Assembly (NCBI RefSeq): GCF_005876855.1
Contig: NZ_QLAE01000005.1
Location: 62,001-126,000 of the forward strand
DNA: 64,000 bases
Source of the DNA: Stutzerimonas nosocomialis
GTDB lineage: Bacteria; Pseudomonadota; Gammaproteobacteria; Pseudomonadales; Pseudomonadaceae
Reading direction: 5' to 3'
Made by a program: the position numbers and the translations under genes. This document shows positions 9,547 to 18,188 of the stretch, piece by piece. How positions within the stretch are numbered: the stretch's first letter is position 1; each line of letters starts with the position of its first letter. Below the pieces are notes generated by a model, which worked only from the letters and a program-made list of their open reading frames with translations, ran no database searches and was not told where the DNA came from.

Positions 9547-9883
9547 TTGCGCCCTGAACCGCGCTAGGACGGCTGATGCCTGAACGCGCAACCCTTTTTT
9601 TTGTCGAAAAGCGAGGAAAAGGCGTTGACAGTGTTACGGTTATGCACATCGCGCCATGCCCTCGGGCAGTCACAGCGATAAAAGCCACAGGACTTATAGG
9701 TTATTTTTAACTCCTTGATTTCTCAGTATTTTTTGCGCTGGGCAAAAAATCGTCGATCTGTACGGACCCCGCATCAGGCGGGCGTTTGGGGCAGTCATCC
9801 ATAATCTGTTCACAAGGTTATCCACAGCTTCGGTGGATAACCTCTGTACGCCATGCGCAGCGGCGCTTTGCGAGAGGTGATCC
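9547..9883. other. Non-coding interval with AT-rich patch, stacked hairpins and DnaA box
   Basis: No convincing gene lies here. About 9695-9750 is clearly AT-rich against the GC-rich surroundings. Three inverted repeats follow: 9729-9749 (TTTTTTGC-N5-GCAAAAAA), 9768-9782 (CCCGC-N5-GCGGG) and 9816-9842 (GGTTATCCAC-N7-GTGGATAACC). The last contains a perfect DnaA box TTATCCACA (9818-9826) and, on the other strand, an 8/9 match (9832-9840). CTGTTCACA at 9806-9814 is a weaker 7/9 match. A 63-codon minus-strand frame (9694-9885) crosses all of these and looks accidental. The interval is either a DnaA-binding regulatory site or an RNA leader/small RNA; sequence alone does not decide. Confidence 0.6.
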
Positions 9884-10318
9884 ATGAAAGCACCCTGGAA
9901 TTTCCTGCGTTATCTGCCCCTGGCGCAACGCGTGCTCAGTCGCGGCCGGCTGCCGTTGTTGCTCATGGCCGTGGCGCGCAAGCGCAAATCGGGCCGCGGC
10001 GCGATCAGGGGGATCGGTGACGACCTGCGGACCCTGCAAGCCCTGTGCGTGGCCTGGTGGCGGGGCGAATACCGCGCCGTCAGCACCCAGGCGCTGCTCG
10101 CCGTGGTGGCCGGTCTGTTGTACTTCGTCTCGCCCCTGGATGCCATTCCCGACTGGCTGCCGGGCATCGGTTTCCTCGACGACATCGCCGTGCTCGGCTG
10201 GGTCATGAACAAGTGGTCCGGCGAGCTCGACGCCTTCCGTGCCTGGCGCCAGGCGCAGAGCCCCACCAAGCAGGCCGATCTGGAGCGCCTGCCGGCTGCA
10301 GACGAGGCCAAGGCCTGA
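9884..10318 (+). CDS. DUF1232 (YkvA-like) membrane protein
   Basis: 144 residues. The DUF1232 core is clear: LLYFVSPLDAIPDWLPGIGFLDDIAVLGWV (about residues 76-107), a hydrophobic segment with conserved Pro-Asp pairs. The N-terminus is basic and hydrophobic, the C-terminus charged. The family is widespread in bacteria and its biochemical role is unknown. Ribosome site GAGAGGTG before ATG 9884. The upstream interval with the DnaA-box hairpin ends 41 bases before the start, so that element could be in its 5' leader. Confidence 0.85.
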   Translation: MKAPWNFLRYLPLAQRVLSRGRLPLLLMAVARKRKSGRGAIRGIGDDLRTLQALCVAWWRGEYRAVSTQALLAVVAGLLYFVSPLDAIPDWLPGIGFLDDIAVLGWVMNKWSGELDAFRAWRQAQSPTKQADLERLPAADEAKA

Positions 10319-10413
10319 GCCAGGGGCGTTTGCCGTCCTGTGTGCTTCTCGGTCTTTTGTGGGCATGGAGGACTGTTAACATCCTGCCCCATTGAAATCG
10401 ATGGGAGGCGCAG

Positions 10414-10737
10414 ATGAACGTGCAAGTCATCACGCGGGACGGCGAGCCGGAATATGCCGTGCTGCCCTGGGACGAGTACCAGGCCCTGCTCAAGGCGGCC
10501 GGGCGGGACGTGCAAGTGGCGGTTGCCGATCAGCCGGCCCGCGACTCGCATCCCTTGCAACAGCTGCGCTCGCTGCGTGAAGCCCGGGGCCGGACGGCAG
10601 AGGACCTGGCCCGTTCGGTCGGCATCAGCCCGGCCTACCTGGCGCTGATCGAGGCGGGCGAGCGCGATCCCGACGCGGCCATTCGCCGCTCGCTGGCCCA
10701 CGCGCTGGGCATCGCCCGTTGGGAGGATGACGCTTGA
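10414..10737 (+). CDS. XRE-type HTH protein with PhD-like N-terminus
   Basis: 107 residues in two parts. Residues 1-35 (VITRDGEPEYAVLPWDEYQALL) resemble the N-terminal fold of PhD/YefM-type antitoxins. Residues about 45-105 form a Cro/C1-type helix-turn-helix (LRSLREARGRTAEDLARSVGISPAYLALIEAG). It begins a three-gene set in which each stop overlaps the next start. Antitoxin-like architecture suggests autoregulation, but the downstream gene does not look like a known toxin. Function unassigned; it is probably a DNA-binding regulator. Confidence 0.8.
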   Translation: MNVQVITRDGEPEYAVLPWDEYQALLKAAGRDVQVAVADQPARDSHPLQQLRSLREARGRTAEDLARSVGISPAYLALIEAGERDPDAAIRRSLAHALGIARWEDDA

Positions 10738-11108
10738 GCCAGCAGCCTGTACGTATCAGCCGCCAGCACTGGCAGGCTCTGCTCGCCGAGCTGGAGGACG
10801 CGCGCAGACAGCGCCACCTGGTGACCTACCGCGCGCTGATCGAGCGCCTCAAGCTGCCTTCCCCGGCGATGCAGATCCTGACTGCGGCGCTGGAGCACCT
10901 GGCGGCCCTGGACGCCCACGCCGACCGGCCATTGCGCAGCGCCCTGGTCATCAGTCAGGGAGCCAGCCGCCTGCCACGTCCCGGATTCTTCGAATGTGCC
11001 AGTCGCCTGGGACGTTTCATCGGCGCCTCGGACGGCTTCGCCGCAGCCTCCTGGCATGCCGGGGAGGTGGCTCGGGTATTCGAATTCGAATACCCGGAGG
11101 TGCCCTGA
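10734..11108 (+). CDS. Conserved protein of unknown function, coupled to HTH gene
   Basis: 124 residues, starting at TTG 10734 within the stop region of the HTH gene (TTGA overlap) and preceded by GGGAGGA. The N-terminal half looks like a small winged-helix-type unit (VTYRALIERLKLPSPAMQILTAALEHLAALD). The second half has LRSALVISQGASRLPRPGFFECASRLGRF, a pattern I recall in short pseudomonad proteins of unknown function. No signal peptide or membrane segment. I prefer this frame to the competing frame from ATG 10727 because it keeps the conserved-looking motifs and ends exactly where the Sel1 gene starts (TGATG). Its role as a toxin or partner of the HTH protein is untested. Confidence 0.7.
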   Translation: MSQQPVRISRQHWQALLAELEDARRQRHLVTYRALIERLKLPSPAMQILTAALEHLAALDAHADRPLRSALVISQGASRLPRPGFFECASRLGRFIGASDGFAAASWHAGEVARVFEFEYPEVP

Positions 11109-11575
11109 TGCTGCGGGGTATGCGGGCGCGGTTGGGCTATCGCGTGGCGCGCAGGCTGATGGGTTGGCGCTGGGCCGTACAGCAGCCCAAGCTGTGGCGC
11201 TGGATGGAGGGGCAATTCTCGCGGATGGCGGCGCTGGGCGACGTGTCGGCGCAAAGCTTCTACGGCCACATCCTGGTATTCCGCGGGCGCGGTTTCGGCG
11301 CGCGCAACGAGGGTATCCGACTGCTACGGCTGGCCGCGAAGGCCGGTGATGCCAAGGCGGCCTACCAGATGGGCGCCATCAGCCTCAGCGAGGATGCGAG
11401 CCATGGCCCGGACGCGGCGGAAGCGGCGAACTGGTGGGCACTGGCAGCGCAGGCCGGCCACCCCCTGGCGGCAACCCGACTCGCCCAGCTCTATCGCGCC
11501 GGAGGCCATGGCCTCAAGGCCGATCCCGAACAGGCCCGCCGCTACGAGGCATGCGCCGCCAAGCTCGGACTCTGA
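11108..11575 (+). CDS. Sel1-repeat protein
   Basis: 155 residues starting at ATG 11108, overlapping the previous stop (TGATG). Two Sel1-like (TPR-related) repeats are visible: RNEGIRLLRLAAKAGDAKAAYQMG, about residues 61-90, and DAAEAANWWALAAQAGHPLAATRLAQLY, about 100-135. The N-terminal 40 residues are basic and Trp-rich (RRLMGWRW), without a signal sequence. Sel1 repeats mediate protein contacts. Its last 34 bases overlap the 3' end of the convergent EAL-CBS-GGDEF gene. Confidence 0.8.
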   Translation: MLRGMRARLGYRVARRLMGWRWAVQQPKLWRWMEGQFSRMAALGDVSAQSFYGHILVFRGRGFGARNEGIRLLRLAAKAGDAKAAYQMGAISLSEDASHGPDAAEAANWWALAAQAGHPLAATRLAQLYRAGGHGLKADPEQARRYEACAAKLGL

Positions 11576-13326
11576 GGCGTGGAGCCTGCCTGCATCAGTT
11601 CCAGGCTGTTGCCCGGCGTCGCCTTGGCCTGACGCTTGGCCTGCGAGGCCAGATGTGCGAGCCCATCGGGGTCCAGGTCCGCCGAATCGCTTCCTACCCG
11701 AACCGCCCCGATGGACAGTGACAGCAAGGGGAAATGCTCAACGGTGCCCTGGCGGCTCATGCCGACGAAACCCTCGGCGGCCAGGTGTTCGTTGCGGTAT
11801 AGGGGCAGGCAGCGTGCCTGGAAGGCGCCGAACAGCTCGGTGAGCCGCGCCTGCCAGTCCTGGGAGCACAACACCAGCATGAAGTCGTCGCCACCGATGT
11901 GGCCGACGAAATCGCAGCGCGGGTCGATCTGCTCGGTCTGGCACTGGGCGAGGGAAAGCAGGACCTGGTCGCCTTTCGCATAGCCATAGAGGTCGTTGAA
12001 AGGCTTGAAGTGATCGATGTCGACATAACAGACCACGGCCTCGCCGCCCTGCTTGAGCAGGCGTGCCAGGCATTGCTGGATGGGGACGTTGCCGGGCAGC
12101 AGGGTCAGCGGGTTGGCGTGTCGCGCCTGCTGGATCTTCATCTCGGTGATCAGCTTGAGCACGTCTATGACCCGTCCGAGGCCCAGATAGCGGCCGTCCT
12201 GGGTGATGATGAAGTCGTCCTCGATGCGCTGGCGCGCCCGGCTGGTCAGCAGCCGGCTGACCTGCTGCATCGAGTGCGACACCTCGACGGCCAGGAACTC
12301 CTCGCTCATCAGTCGGCTGATGGGCTTTCGCGCCAGCAGGTCCTTCGCGTAGGGCTTGAGCAAGGCTTCGGACAACAGGCTGCGCTGCACGATGCCCACC
12401 GGCCGCCGATCGTCGTCCAGAACCGCGAGGGCATTGAGGTTGGCCTGCAGGCGGAACACGTCGAGCACGTCCGAGATCGGCTGGTCCTGCGAAACGCCGG
12501 CCTGCTGCACGAGCAGGGGCGAAAGGTCGCCGGTTTCCTCGAGGAAGTCGCTGTCGGCGGTCGGCGCCTTGGGCAGCAGGTTGGCGAAGTCGACGCTCGG
12601 GCTGGTCTCGGGACGACCGATCAGGTAGCCCTGCACCAGGTCGACGCCCATCTCCTGCAGTACGAACAGCTCCTGCTGCAGCTCGATGCCTTCGGCGATG
12701 ACCTCGGCGCGCGAGGCGCGGGCTATCTTCAGTATCGAGTCGACGAACTCCCGCTTCACGGCGTCCCGGTGGATGCCATCGATGAAGTAGCGGTCGATCT
12801 TGACGTAGTCGGGACGCAGCTCAGACCACAGCCTCAGGCTTGAATAGCCGGCCCCCAGATCGTCCAGTGCGATCGAGAAGCCCATCGCGCGGTAGTGGCG
12901 AAGGGCGTTGTCGAGCAACTGGAAGTCGTCGATCGGGGTCTGTTCGGTCAGCTCGATGACCACCTGGCTGGGCGATATGCCGAAGCGTTGCAAGAACTCC
13001 AGCGTCTTGCCGGGCTTGTGGGTGATGTCGAGCAGGGATTCGGGGGAGGCGTTGAGGAACAGTTTGCCCTGCAGCCCTTGTGCGTCGAAATGACGGCAGG
13101 CGCTCTCGCGACAGGCGAGCTCCAGGTCGTTCAAACGTCTGGCATGGCGCGCGGCGGAAAAGAGCGTGACCGGGGAGTGCAGGCAGCTGTTGGACGGGCC
13201 GCGGGTCAGGGCCTCATAGCCGATGACCGCCTGCTGGGACAGCGAGACGATCGGCTGAAACAGCGTGGTGAGGTCTCCGTGAGCAAGGATCCGGGCCAGG
13301 TTGCTCAACTGCTCGGTGACGGTCAT
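11542..13326 (-). CDS. EAL-CBS-GGDEF cyclic-di-GMP protein, cyclase site degenerate
   Basis: 594 residues without membrane segments. Order: EAL phosphodiesterase domain (about 15-250; EAL at 38-40, ELTEQ, LDDLGAGYSS, VKIDRYF, VIAEGIE, so the metal-binding set looks complete), paired CBS domains (about 280-400), and a GGDEF domain (about 420-575). The cyclase motif reads GGDDF (478-482) with His in place of the usual preceding Arg, and the I-site Arg is Pro. It is therefore likely a phosphodiesterase with a regulatory or weak cyclase domain. The start at 13326 excludes 17 codons that would lie in the prc terminator. Gene order beside prc matches P. aeruginosa PA3258-PA3257 as I remember it. 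Confidence 0.88.
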   Translation of the reverse strand: MTVTEQLSNLARILAHGDLTTLFQPIVSLSQQAVIGYEALTRGPSNSCLHSPVTLFSAARHARRLNDLELACRESACRHFDAQGLQGKLFLNASPESLLDITHKPGKTLEFLQRFGISPSQVVIELTEQTPIDDFQLLDNALRHYRAMGFSIALDDLGAGYSSLRLWSELRPDYVKIDRYFIDGIHRDAVKREFVDSILKIARASRAEVIAEGIELQQELFVLQEMGVDLVQGYLIGRPETSPSVDFANLLPKAPTADSDFLEETGDLSPLLVQQAGVSQDQPISDVLDVFRLQANLNALAVLDDDRRPVGIVQRSLLSEALLKPYAKDLLARKPISRLMSEEFLAVEVSHSMQQVSRLLTSRARQRIEDDFIITQDGRYLGLGRVIDVLKLITEMKIQQARHANPLTLLPGNVPIQQCLARLLKQGGEAVVCYVDIDHFKPFNDLYGYAKGDQVLLSLAQCQTEQIDPRCDFVGHIGGDDFMLVLCSQDWQARLTELFGAFQARCLPLYRNEHLAAEGFVGMSRQGTVEHFPLLSLSIGAVRVGSDSADLDPDGLAHLASQAKRQAKATPGNSLELMQAGSTPQSPSLAAHAS

Positions 13327-13343
13327 GGTTTCGGTCCATCGGC

Positions 13344-13370
13344 AAAAGAAAAGGGGCCCTGGAAGGCCCC
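13344..13370 (-). terminator. Terminator of prc
   Basis: On the minus strand a GGGGCC-N6-GGCCCC stem (13370-13353) is followed by a T-rich run (complement of 13352-13344). It lies 43 bases after the prc stop and just before the EAL-CBS-GGDEF start. Confidence 0.8.
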
Positions 13371-13412
13371 TGATCATTTCACTTCACCGTGATGTCATTT
13401 TGATGACAAGTG

Positions 13413-15542
13413 TCAGCGTGTCGTCTGGTGTTGCGCCATCGCCGAACTCAAACCCAGGAAGTCCAGCAGGATGCGACCGCTCTCGGTGAGGTAGGCATCG
13501 TCCTCGGGCTTCTTCGGTTTTTCCGCTTCCGCCAGCGCGGCGGCTTCGTCCTCTTCCTCGATCTTCTTCAGCGGCTCTTCGCCCTTGGACGTGCGCAGTG
13601 CGTTCTCCAGCGCCAGCTGGCGCTCCTCGATCGCTTTCTGCTGCGCCCGGCGTTTTTCCTCGTTGAGGCTGACCGTGGTCTCGTGCATCAGCTCCTGGGA
13701 AAGTGCGAGGCGGTCGCGGGTGAAGACGAAGTCCGGATTCTTTTCCGAGCGCGCCTCATGGCGAGCGGTGAGCTCGGCGAGGAACGGCTTGAAGGGGTTG
13801 AACTCCGGATTGATCGCCGCGCGGATGCTGTCCCAGGGCATGGCCTCGGGCAGGGCGCTTTCACCGATCTCCTTGGTGTCCACGTTGGCCGGATAGGAAA
13901 TGTCCGGGATCACGCCCTGATGCTGGGTGCTCTGACCGGAAACCCGGTAGAACTTGGCCAGGGTGAGCTTGAGCTCGCCATGGTTGAGCGGCTGGATGGT
14001 CTGCACCGTGCCCTTGCCGAAGGTCTGGCCACCGAGGATCAATGCACGGTGGTAGTCCTGCATGGCCCCGGCGAAGATCTCCGAGGCGGACGCCGAAAGG
14101 CGGTTGACCAGCACGGCCAGCGGGCCGTCGTAGTAGGTGCCTGCGCTGTCGTCGGCGAGTACGTCGACGCGGCCGTCGCTGTTGCGCACCAGCACCGTCG
14201 GGCCTTGCTCGATGAACAGGCCGGTCAGCTCGGTGGCTTCCTGCAGCGAACCGCCACCGTTGTTGCGCAGGTCGATGACGATGCCGTCGACCTTTTCTTC
14301 CTGCAGTTCGCCGATCAGTTTCTTGACGTCGCGCGTGGTGCTCTTGTAGTTCTTGTCGCCGGCCCGCAGCGCCTTGAAGTCGAGGTAGAACGCGGGGATC
14401 TCGATCACCCCGAGCTTGTAGTCCTGGCCTTCATGATTGAGCTTGAGCACCGATTTCTTCGCGGCCTGCTCCTCGAGTTTCACCGCTTCGCGGGTAATCG
14501 AGACGACGCGGCTGGTCTGGTCGTTCGGTGCGTTGCTCGCCGGAATCACTTCCAGGCGCACCGTCGAGCCCTTGGGCCCGCGGATCAGCTTGACCACCTC
14601 GTCCAGGCGCCAGCCGATCACGTCGACCATTTCCTCGTTGCCCTGGGCCACCCCGACGATGCGGTCGGCCGGGGCGATCTGCTTGGTCTTTTCCGCAGGC
14701 CCCGCCGGAACCAGGCGCACCACCTTGACGTGCTCGTTGTCGCTCTGCAGCACCGCGCCGATGCCTTCGAGCGACAGGCTCATGTTGATGTCGAAGTTCT
14801 CCGCGTTGTCCGGCGACAGGTACTGGGTATGCGGGTCGTAGGACTGCGCGAAGGCATTGATGTAGGTCTGGAAGACGTCTTCGCTGCGGGTCTGTTCGAG
14901 GCGCGACAGCTGGTTCTTGTAGCGCTTGGTCAACAGCTCCTGGATGGCGTCGGGCTCCTTGCCGGCGATCTTCAGGCGCAGGACCTCGTCCTTGACGCGC
15001 TTGCGCCAGAGGTCGTCCAGTTCGGCGACGTCCTTCGGCCAGGCCGCTTTCTCACGGTCGATGAGCAGCTCTTCGTCGACGGTGAAGTCGAAGCCGTCGA
15101 CGCCTTTTTCCAGCGTGCCGAGGGCGAACTGGAGGCGCGACTGCAGGCGCTCGAGGTGGCGACGATAGATGGTGAAACCCGGGTCCAGGTTGCCGTTCTT
15201 CAGGAAGTCGTCGAAGTTCCTGCGCCACTTGCCGAACTCATTGATGTCCGACTCCATGAAGTAGCTGCGCGAGGGGTCGAGCATCTTCAGGTAGCTGTCG
15301 AAGATTTTTTCCGAGCGGGCATCGTTGAGCGGCGGCTTGTTGTAGTGGTGGCGCTTGAGCAGCTCGACCACGTTGAGGCTGGCGATCACCTGATCGCGGT
15401 CCGGCTGCAGGTACTCCCAGTTCTGGATCGCGGCAGGCTTGGCCAGCGCGACGGTCGCATTGACGCTCAGCACCAGCGCGAGCAACGTGACGCTCAGCGA
15501 GCGGGTCAGGGAAGGGCGGCTTGAGGCAAAGGGATAACGCAT
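13413..15542 (-). CDS. prc: Tail-specific periplasmic protease Prc (Tsp)
   Basis: 709 residues with a signal peptide (about 1-34, ending VALA-K). Domains: N-terminal helical part, PDZ domain (about 235-330, IVGVAQGNEEMVDVIGW...), S41 peptidase core and a C-terminal DUF3340-type tail. The catalytic Ser lies in RLSASASEIFAGA and the Lys 25 residues later in FGKGTVQ, the E. coli Tsp spacing. In pseudomonads this class degrades misfolded or C-terminally tagged periplasmic proteins and cell-wall hydrolases, and takes part in MucA turnover. It has its own terminator. Confidence 0.95.
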   Translation of the reverse strand: MRYPFASSRPSLTRSLSVTLLALVLSVNATVALAKPAAIQNWEYLQPDRDQVIASLNVVELLKRHHYNKPPLNDARSEKIFDSYLKMLDPSRSYFMESDINEFGKWRRNFDDFLKNGNLDPGFTIYRRHLERLQSRLQFALGTLEKGVDGFDFTVDEELLIDREKAAWPKDVAELDDLWRKRVKDEVLRLKIAGKEPDAIQELLTKRYKNQLSRLEQTRSEDVFQTYINAFAQSYDPHTQYLSPDNAENFDINMSLSLEGIGAVLQSDNEHVKVVRLVPAGPAEKTKQIAPADRIVGVAQGNEEMVDVIGWRLDEVVKLIRGPKGSTVRLEVIPASNAPNDQTSRVVSITREAVKLEEQAAKKSVLKLNHEGQDYKLGVIEIPAFYLDFKALRAGDKNYKSTTRDVKKLIGELQEEKVDGIVIDLRNNGGGSLQEATELTGLFIEQGPTVLVRNSDGRVDVLADDSAGTYYDGPLAVLVNRLSASASEIFAGAMQDYHRALILGGQTFGKGTVQTIQPLNHGELKLTLAKFYRVSGQSTQHQGVIPDISYPANVDTKEIGESALPEAMPWDSIRAAINPEFNPFKPFLAELTARHEARSEKNPDFVFTRDRLALSQELMHETTVSLNEEKRRAQQKAIEERQLALENALRTSKGEEPLKKIEEEDEAAALAEAEKPKKPEDDAYLTESGRILLDFLGLSSAMAQHQTTR

Positions 15543-15709
15543 AGTAGGCCATCAATTGAAGCGCCGGATGCGTTACCGGTCCGGCGGTGTAGATCTTCAA
15601 CCCGAAGGTTCGGGCAGTTGGGCAGCGAGTCGGCCGGCACCTGGCGAACAGCAAAACGCGCTTATGGGTGTCTATAGGAGTCTCGATCACCGGCCCGGGT
15701 TCGGGCGCG

Positions 15710-15757
15710 CCGCTGTGTGTAAGCTGCGCTTTTCAACTATCGATTTCAACACAGCGG
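15710..15757. repeat. 9-bp inverted repeat in the prc/oxidoreductase intergenic region
   Basis: CCGCTGTGT (15710-15718) and ACACAGCGG (15749-15757) are perfect complements 30 bases apart, in the 277-bp divergent region between prc and the quinone oxidoreductase. A second dyad (GTCCGG-GTT-CCGGAC) lies near 15765-15780. They could be protein-binding sites for the divergent promoters; nothing in the sequence names the protein. Confidence 0.4.
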
Positions 15758-15819
15758 TGTCTCGTCCGGGTTCCGGACCGCATAAACGGGACGCAGGCAC
15801 GGCTCACTATGGAGGCAGC

Positions 15820-16782
15820 ATGAAGGCATTGCAAGGCATCGAGGGGCATCTGGAGTGGGTCGACAGGCCCGAGCCGGCCTGTGGCCAGGGGCAGGTCCGT
15901 ATCCAGGTCGCGGCGGCGGGAATCAATCGTGCCGACCTGCTGCAGCGGGCCGGCCACTATCCGCCGCCGCCCGGTGTCACCGATACCCTTGGCCTGGAAT
16001 GCGCCGGGGTGATCACCGAGGCGGGGGCGGGCAGCCGCTGGAAAGTGGGCGATCGGGTCTGCGCGCTACTGGCCGGCGGTGGGATGGCCGAGCAGGTGGT
16101 GGTGGACGAACGGCACGCGATGGCGATTCCTCTGGGCCTGAGTCTGACCGAGGCCGCGGCGGTGCCTGAGGTTTATGCCACCGCCTGGCTGAACCTGTAC
16201 CGGCTGGCGGCGCTCAAGCCGGCGGAGAAGGTTCTGCTGCATGCCGGCGCGAGCGGGGTGGGGACCGCGGCCATCCAGCTGTGCAAGGCCTTCGGCAATC
16301 CCTGCTGGGTCAGCGTCGGGTCGGCCGAGCGGCTGGCCTATTGCGAAGGCCTGGGGGCCGAGGGTGGCGTCGTGCGCAGCGTCGATCTGGAAAGCCTGCG
16401 TGACTTCGCGCCCTTCGATGTGATCCTCGATCCGGTGGGCGCCAATTACGCGCCGCTCAACCTGCAATTGCTCGGCCTGGATGGGCGCTGGGTGATCATC
16501 GGTCTGATGGGCGGACGCATCACCGAACTGGATCTGGCCAAGCTGCTCGGCAAGCGGGTCCAGATCACCGGGTCGACGCTGCGTAGCCGGGATGCGGAGT
16601 ACAAGGCCGAGCTGATCGCCGATCTCGAAGAGAAGGTCTGGCCGCTGTTCGCCGATGGCACGCTCAAGCCACAGCTGGAGCGCTGCTTCCCGATCGGCGA
16701 TGCGCAGGCGGCGTTCGCGGCGCTGGAAAGCAATACCGTGTCGGGCAAGATCGCGCTGGTGATCGACGACGCGCTGAGCTGA
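15820..16782 (+). CDS. NAD(P)H quinone oxidoreductase, zeta-crystallin/PIG3 type
   Basis: 320 residues, zinc-independent medium-chain dehydrogenase/reductase. GINRADLLQRAGHYPPPPG (about 35-53) is characteristic of the PIG3 branch of quinone reductases, and LLHAGASGVGTAAIQL (about 140-155) is the cofactor-binding glycine motif. No zinc ligand cluster. Probable two-electron reduction of quinones with NADPH in the cytoplasm. GGAGG precedes ATG 15820; the open frame upstream to 15556 is the divergent promoter region and is excluded. Confidence 0.88.
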   Translation: MKALQGIEGHLEWVDRPEPACGQGQVRIQVAAAGINRADLLQRAGHYPPPPGVTDTLGLECAGVITEAGAGSRWKVGDRVCALLAGGGMAEQVVVDERHAMAIPLGLSLTEAAAVPEVYATAWLNLYRLAALKPAEKVLLHAGASGVGTAAIQLCKAFGNPCWVSVGSAERLAYCEGLGAEGGVVRSVDLESLRDFAPFDVILDPVGANYAPLNLQLLGLDGRWVIIGLMGGRITELDLAKLLGKRVQITGSTLRSRDAEYKAELIADLEEKVWPLFADGTLKPQLERCFPIGDAQAAFAALESNTVSGKIALVIDDALS

Positions 16783-16823
16783 GGGCGAGGTCGGGCGGCG
16801 GTGTCGCTGCCCGACCGGCCGGG

Positions 16824-18113
16824 TCAGGGCAACCGCGCGGTGGTATAGAAGGCGGTAAGCACCTTGACCAAGTGGGCGAGATCCTGGCTCCCGGCCAGCT
16901 CGCGGATCGAATGCATGGCGAAGGTCGGCAGGCCGATGTCGACGGTGCGCACGCCCAGCTGGCCAGCGGTGATCGGGCCGATGGTCGAGCCGCAACCCAT
17001 GTCGCTGCGGGTGACGAAGCTCTGTACCGGCACTTCTTCGGCCAGACACAGATGGCGGAAGAAGCCGGCCGTCTCGCTGTTGGTGGCGTAACGCTGGTTG
17101 CTGTTGACCTTGATGACCGGGCCGGCGTTGAGCTTGGGGCCGTGGTTGCCGTCGTGCTTGTCGGGGTAGTTGGGGTGCACGGCGTGGGCGTTGTCCGCCG
17201 AGATCAGCAGCGAGCGGTTGATGACCCGGACGAAGCCGTCGCCTTCGGGAAGAACCCGGCGCAGCACCTGCTCCAGGAAAGGCCCGTCGGCGCCGCACAT
17301 GGAGGTCGAGCCGATTTCCTCGTGGTCGGTGCACACCAGCACGCAGGTTTCGTCTTCACCGGCCTTCAGCAGCGCCTGCAGACCGGCGAAGCAGGACAAC
17401 AGGTTGTCCAGGCGCGCACCGGCGACGAAATCGCCGTTCAGGCCGATCACCGCCGCGGGCTGGGTGTCGTAGAAGCTCAGCTCGTAGTCGAGCACCGCGT
17501 CGGCCAGCAGGCCGTGCTCGCGGCTCAGCTGCTCGGCCAGCAAGGCGCGGAAGTCGAGGCTTTCCTGGCTGGCGACCTGGGCCAGAATGGGCGGCAGCTC
17601 GTTCTGGGCGTTGATCGCCCAGCCCTGGTTGGCTTCGCGGTTGAGGTGGATGGCCAGGTTCGGAATGGTGGCGATCGGCAGCTTGAAGTCGATCAGCTGG
17701 CTTTCGATCAGCCCGTCCCGGCTGAAGGTCACGCGGCCGGCCAGCGACAGGTCGCGGTCGAACCAGGGCGCGAGCAGCGCGCCGCCGTACACTTCGACGC
17801 CCAGTTGCCAGAAGCCCTGGCGCTGGAGTTCGGGATGGGGCTTGACCCGCAGGCAGGGGCTGTCGGTATGGGCACCGACCAGGCGCACGCCGGATTCGAG
17901 CGGCGGCGTGCGGCCCAGGCGAAACGCGATGATGGCCGAATCGTTGCGGGTGACGTAATAGCGTCCACCGACTTCGACATGCCAGGGCTCACCCTCGTGC
18001 AGCGGCTTGAAACCGGCGGCCTGTAGGCGCTGGGCGAGGCTGGCGGTGGCATGGAAGGGGGTTGGCGAGGCCATGAGGTAATCGATCAGGCCCTGATTGA
18101 GTTCTTCGCGCAT
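16824..18113 (-). CDS. apeB: M18-family aminopeptidase
   Basis: 429 residues, a dinuclear zinc aminopeptidase of cytoplasmic peptide turnover. Metal and catalytic motifs: [42 protein letters not shown], and the conserved C-terminal [23 protein letters not shown] and [10 protein letters not shown]. The start at 18113 (MREELNQGL) follows CGGGAG and matches the usual family length; six earlier codons are in frame but lack a ribosome site. Gene order apeB-methyltransferase-rluA-minEDC fits a Pseudomonas core block. Confidence 0.93.
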   Translation of the reverse strand: MREELNQGLIDYLMASPTPFHATASLAQRLQAAGFKPLHEGEPWHVEVGGRYYVTRNDSAIIAFRLGRTPPLESGVRLVGAHTDSPCLRVKPHPELQRQGFWQLGVEVYGGALLAPWFDRDLSLAGRVTFSRDGLIESQLIDFKLPIATIPNLAIHLNREANQGWAINAQNELPPILAQVASQESLDFRALLAEQLSREHGLLADAVLDYELSFYDTQPAAVIGLNGDFVAGARLDNLLSCFAGLQALLKAGEDETCVLVCTDHEEIGSTSMCGADGPFLEQVLRRVLPEGDGFVRVINRSLLISADNAHAVHPNYPDKHDGNHGPKLNAGPVIKVNSNQRYATNSETAGFFRHLCLAEEVPVQSFVTRSDMGCGSTIGPITAGQLGVRTVDIGLPTFAMHSIRELAGSQDLAHLVKVLTAFYTTARLP

Positions 18114-18188
18114 AGAGACTCCCGACTGCAATCGCGCCAGTTTATCCCATCACGCCCGCTCGCAGCGGGGGCGAATGCATCCTTTGGA

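Noticed and set aside
9694-9885. 63-codon minus-strand frame in the DnaA-box interval
   Set aside because: It runs through all three hairpins, has no ribosome site and no recognisable protein features.
10727-11107. ATG 10727 start giving a 282-residue frame joined to the Sel1 protein
   Set aside because: The extension is Ala/Pro/Arg-rich with no similarity; the alternative frame encodes a plausible conserved protein and the Sel1 gene starts at 11108 by TGATG overlap.
13410-15524. 704-codon plus-strand frame opposite prc
   Set aside because: It mirrors the prc coding strand almost completely, has Val/Asp/Leu/Arg-rich composition typical of GC-rich antisense frames, and no domain or ribosome site. 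prc is unambiguous.
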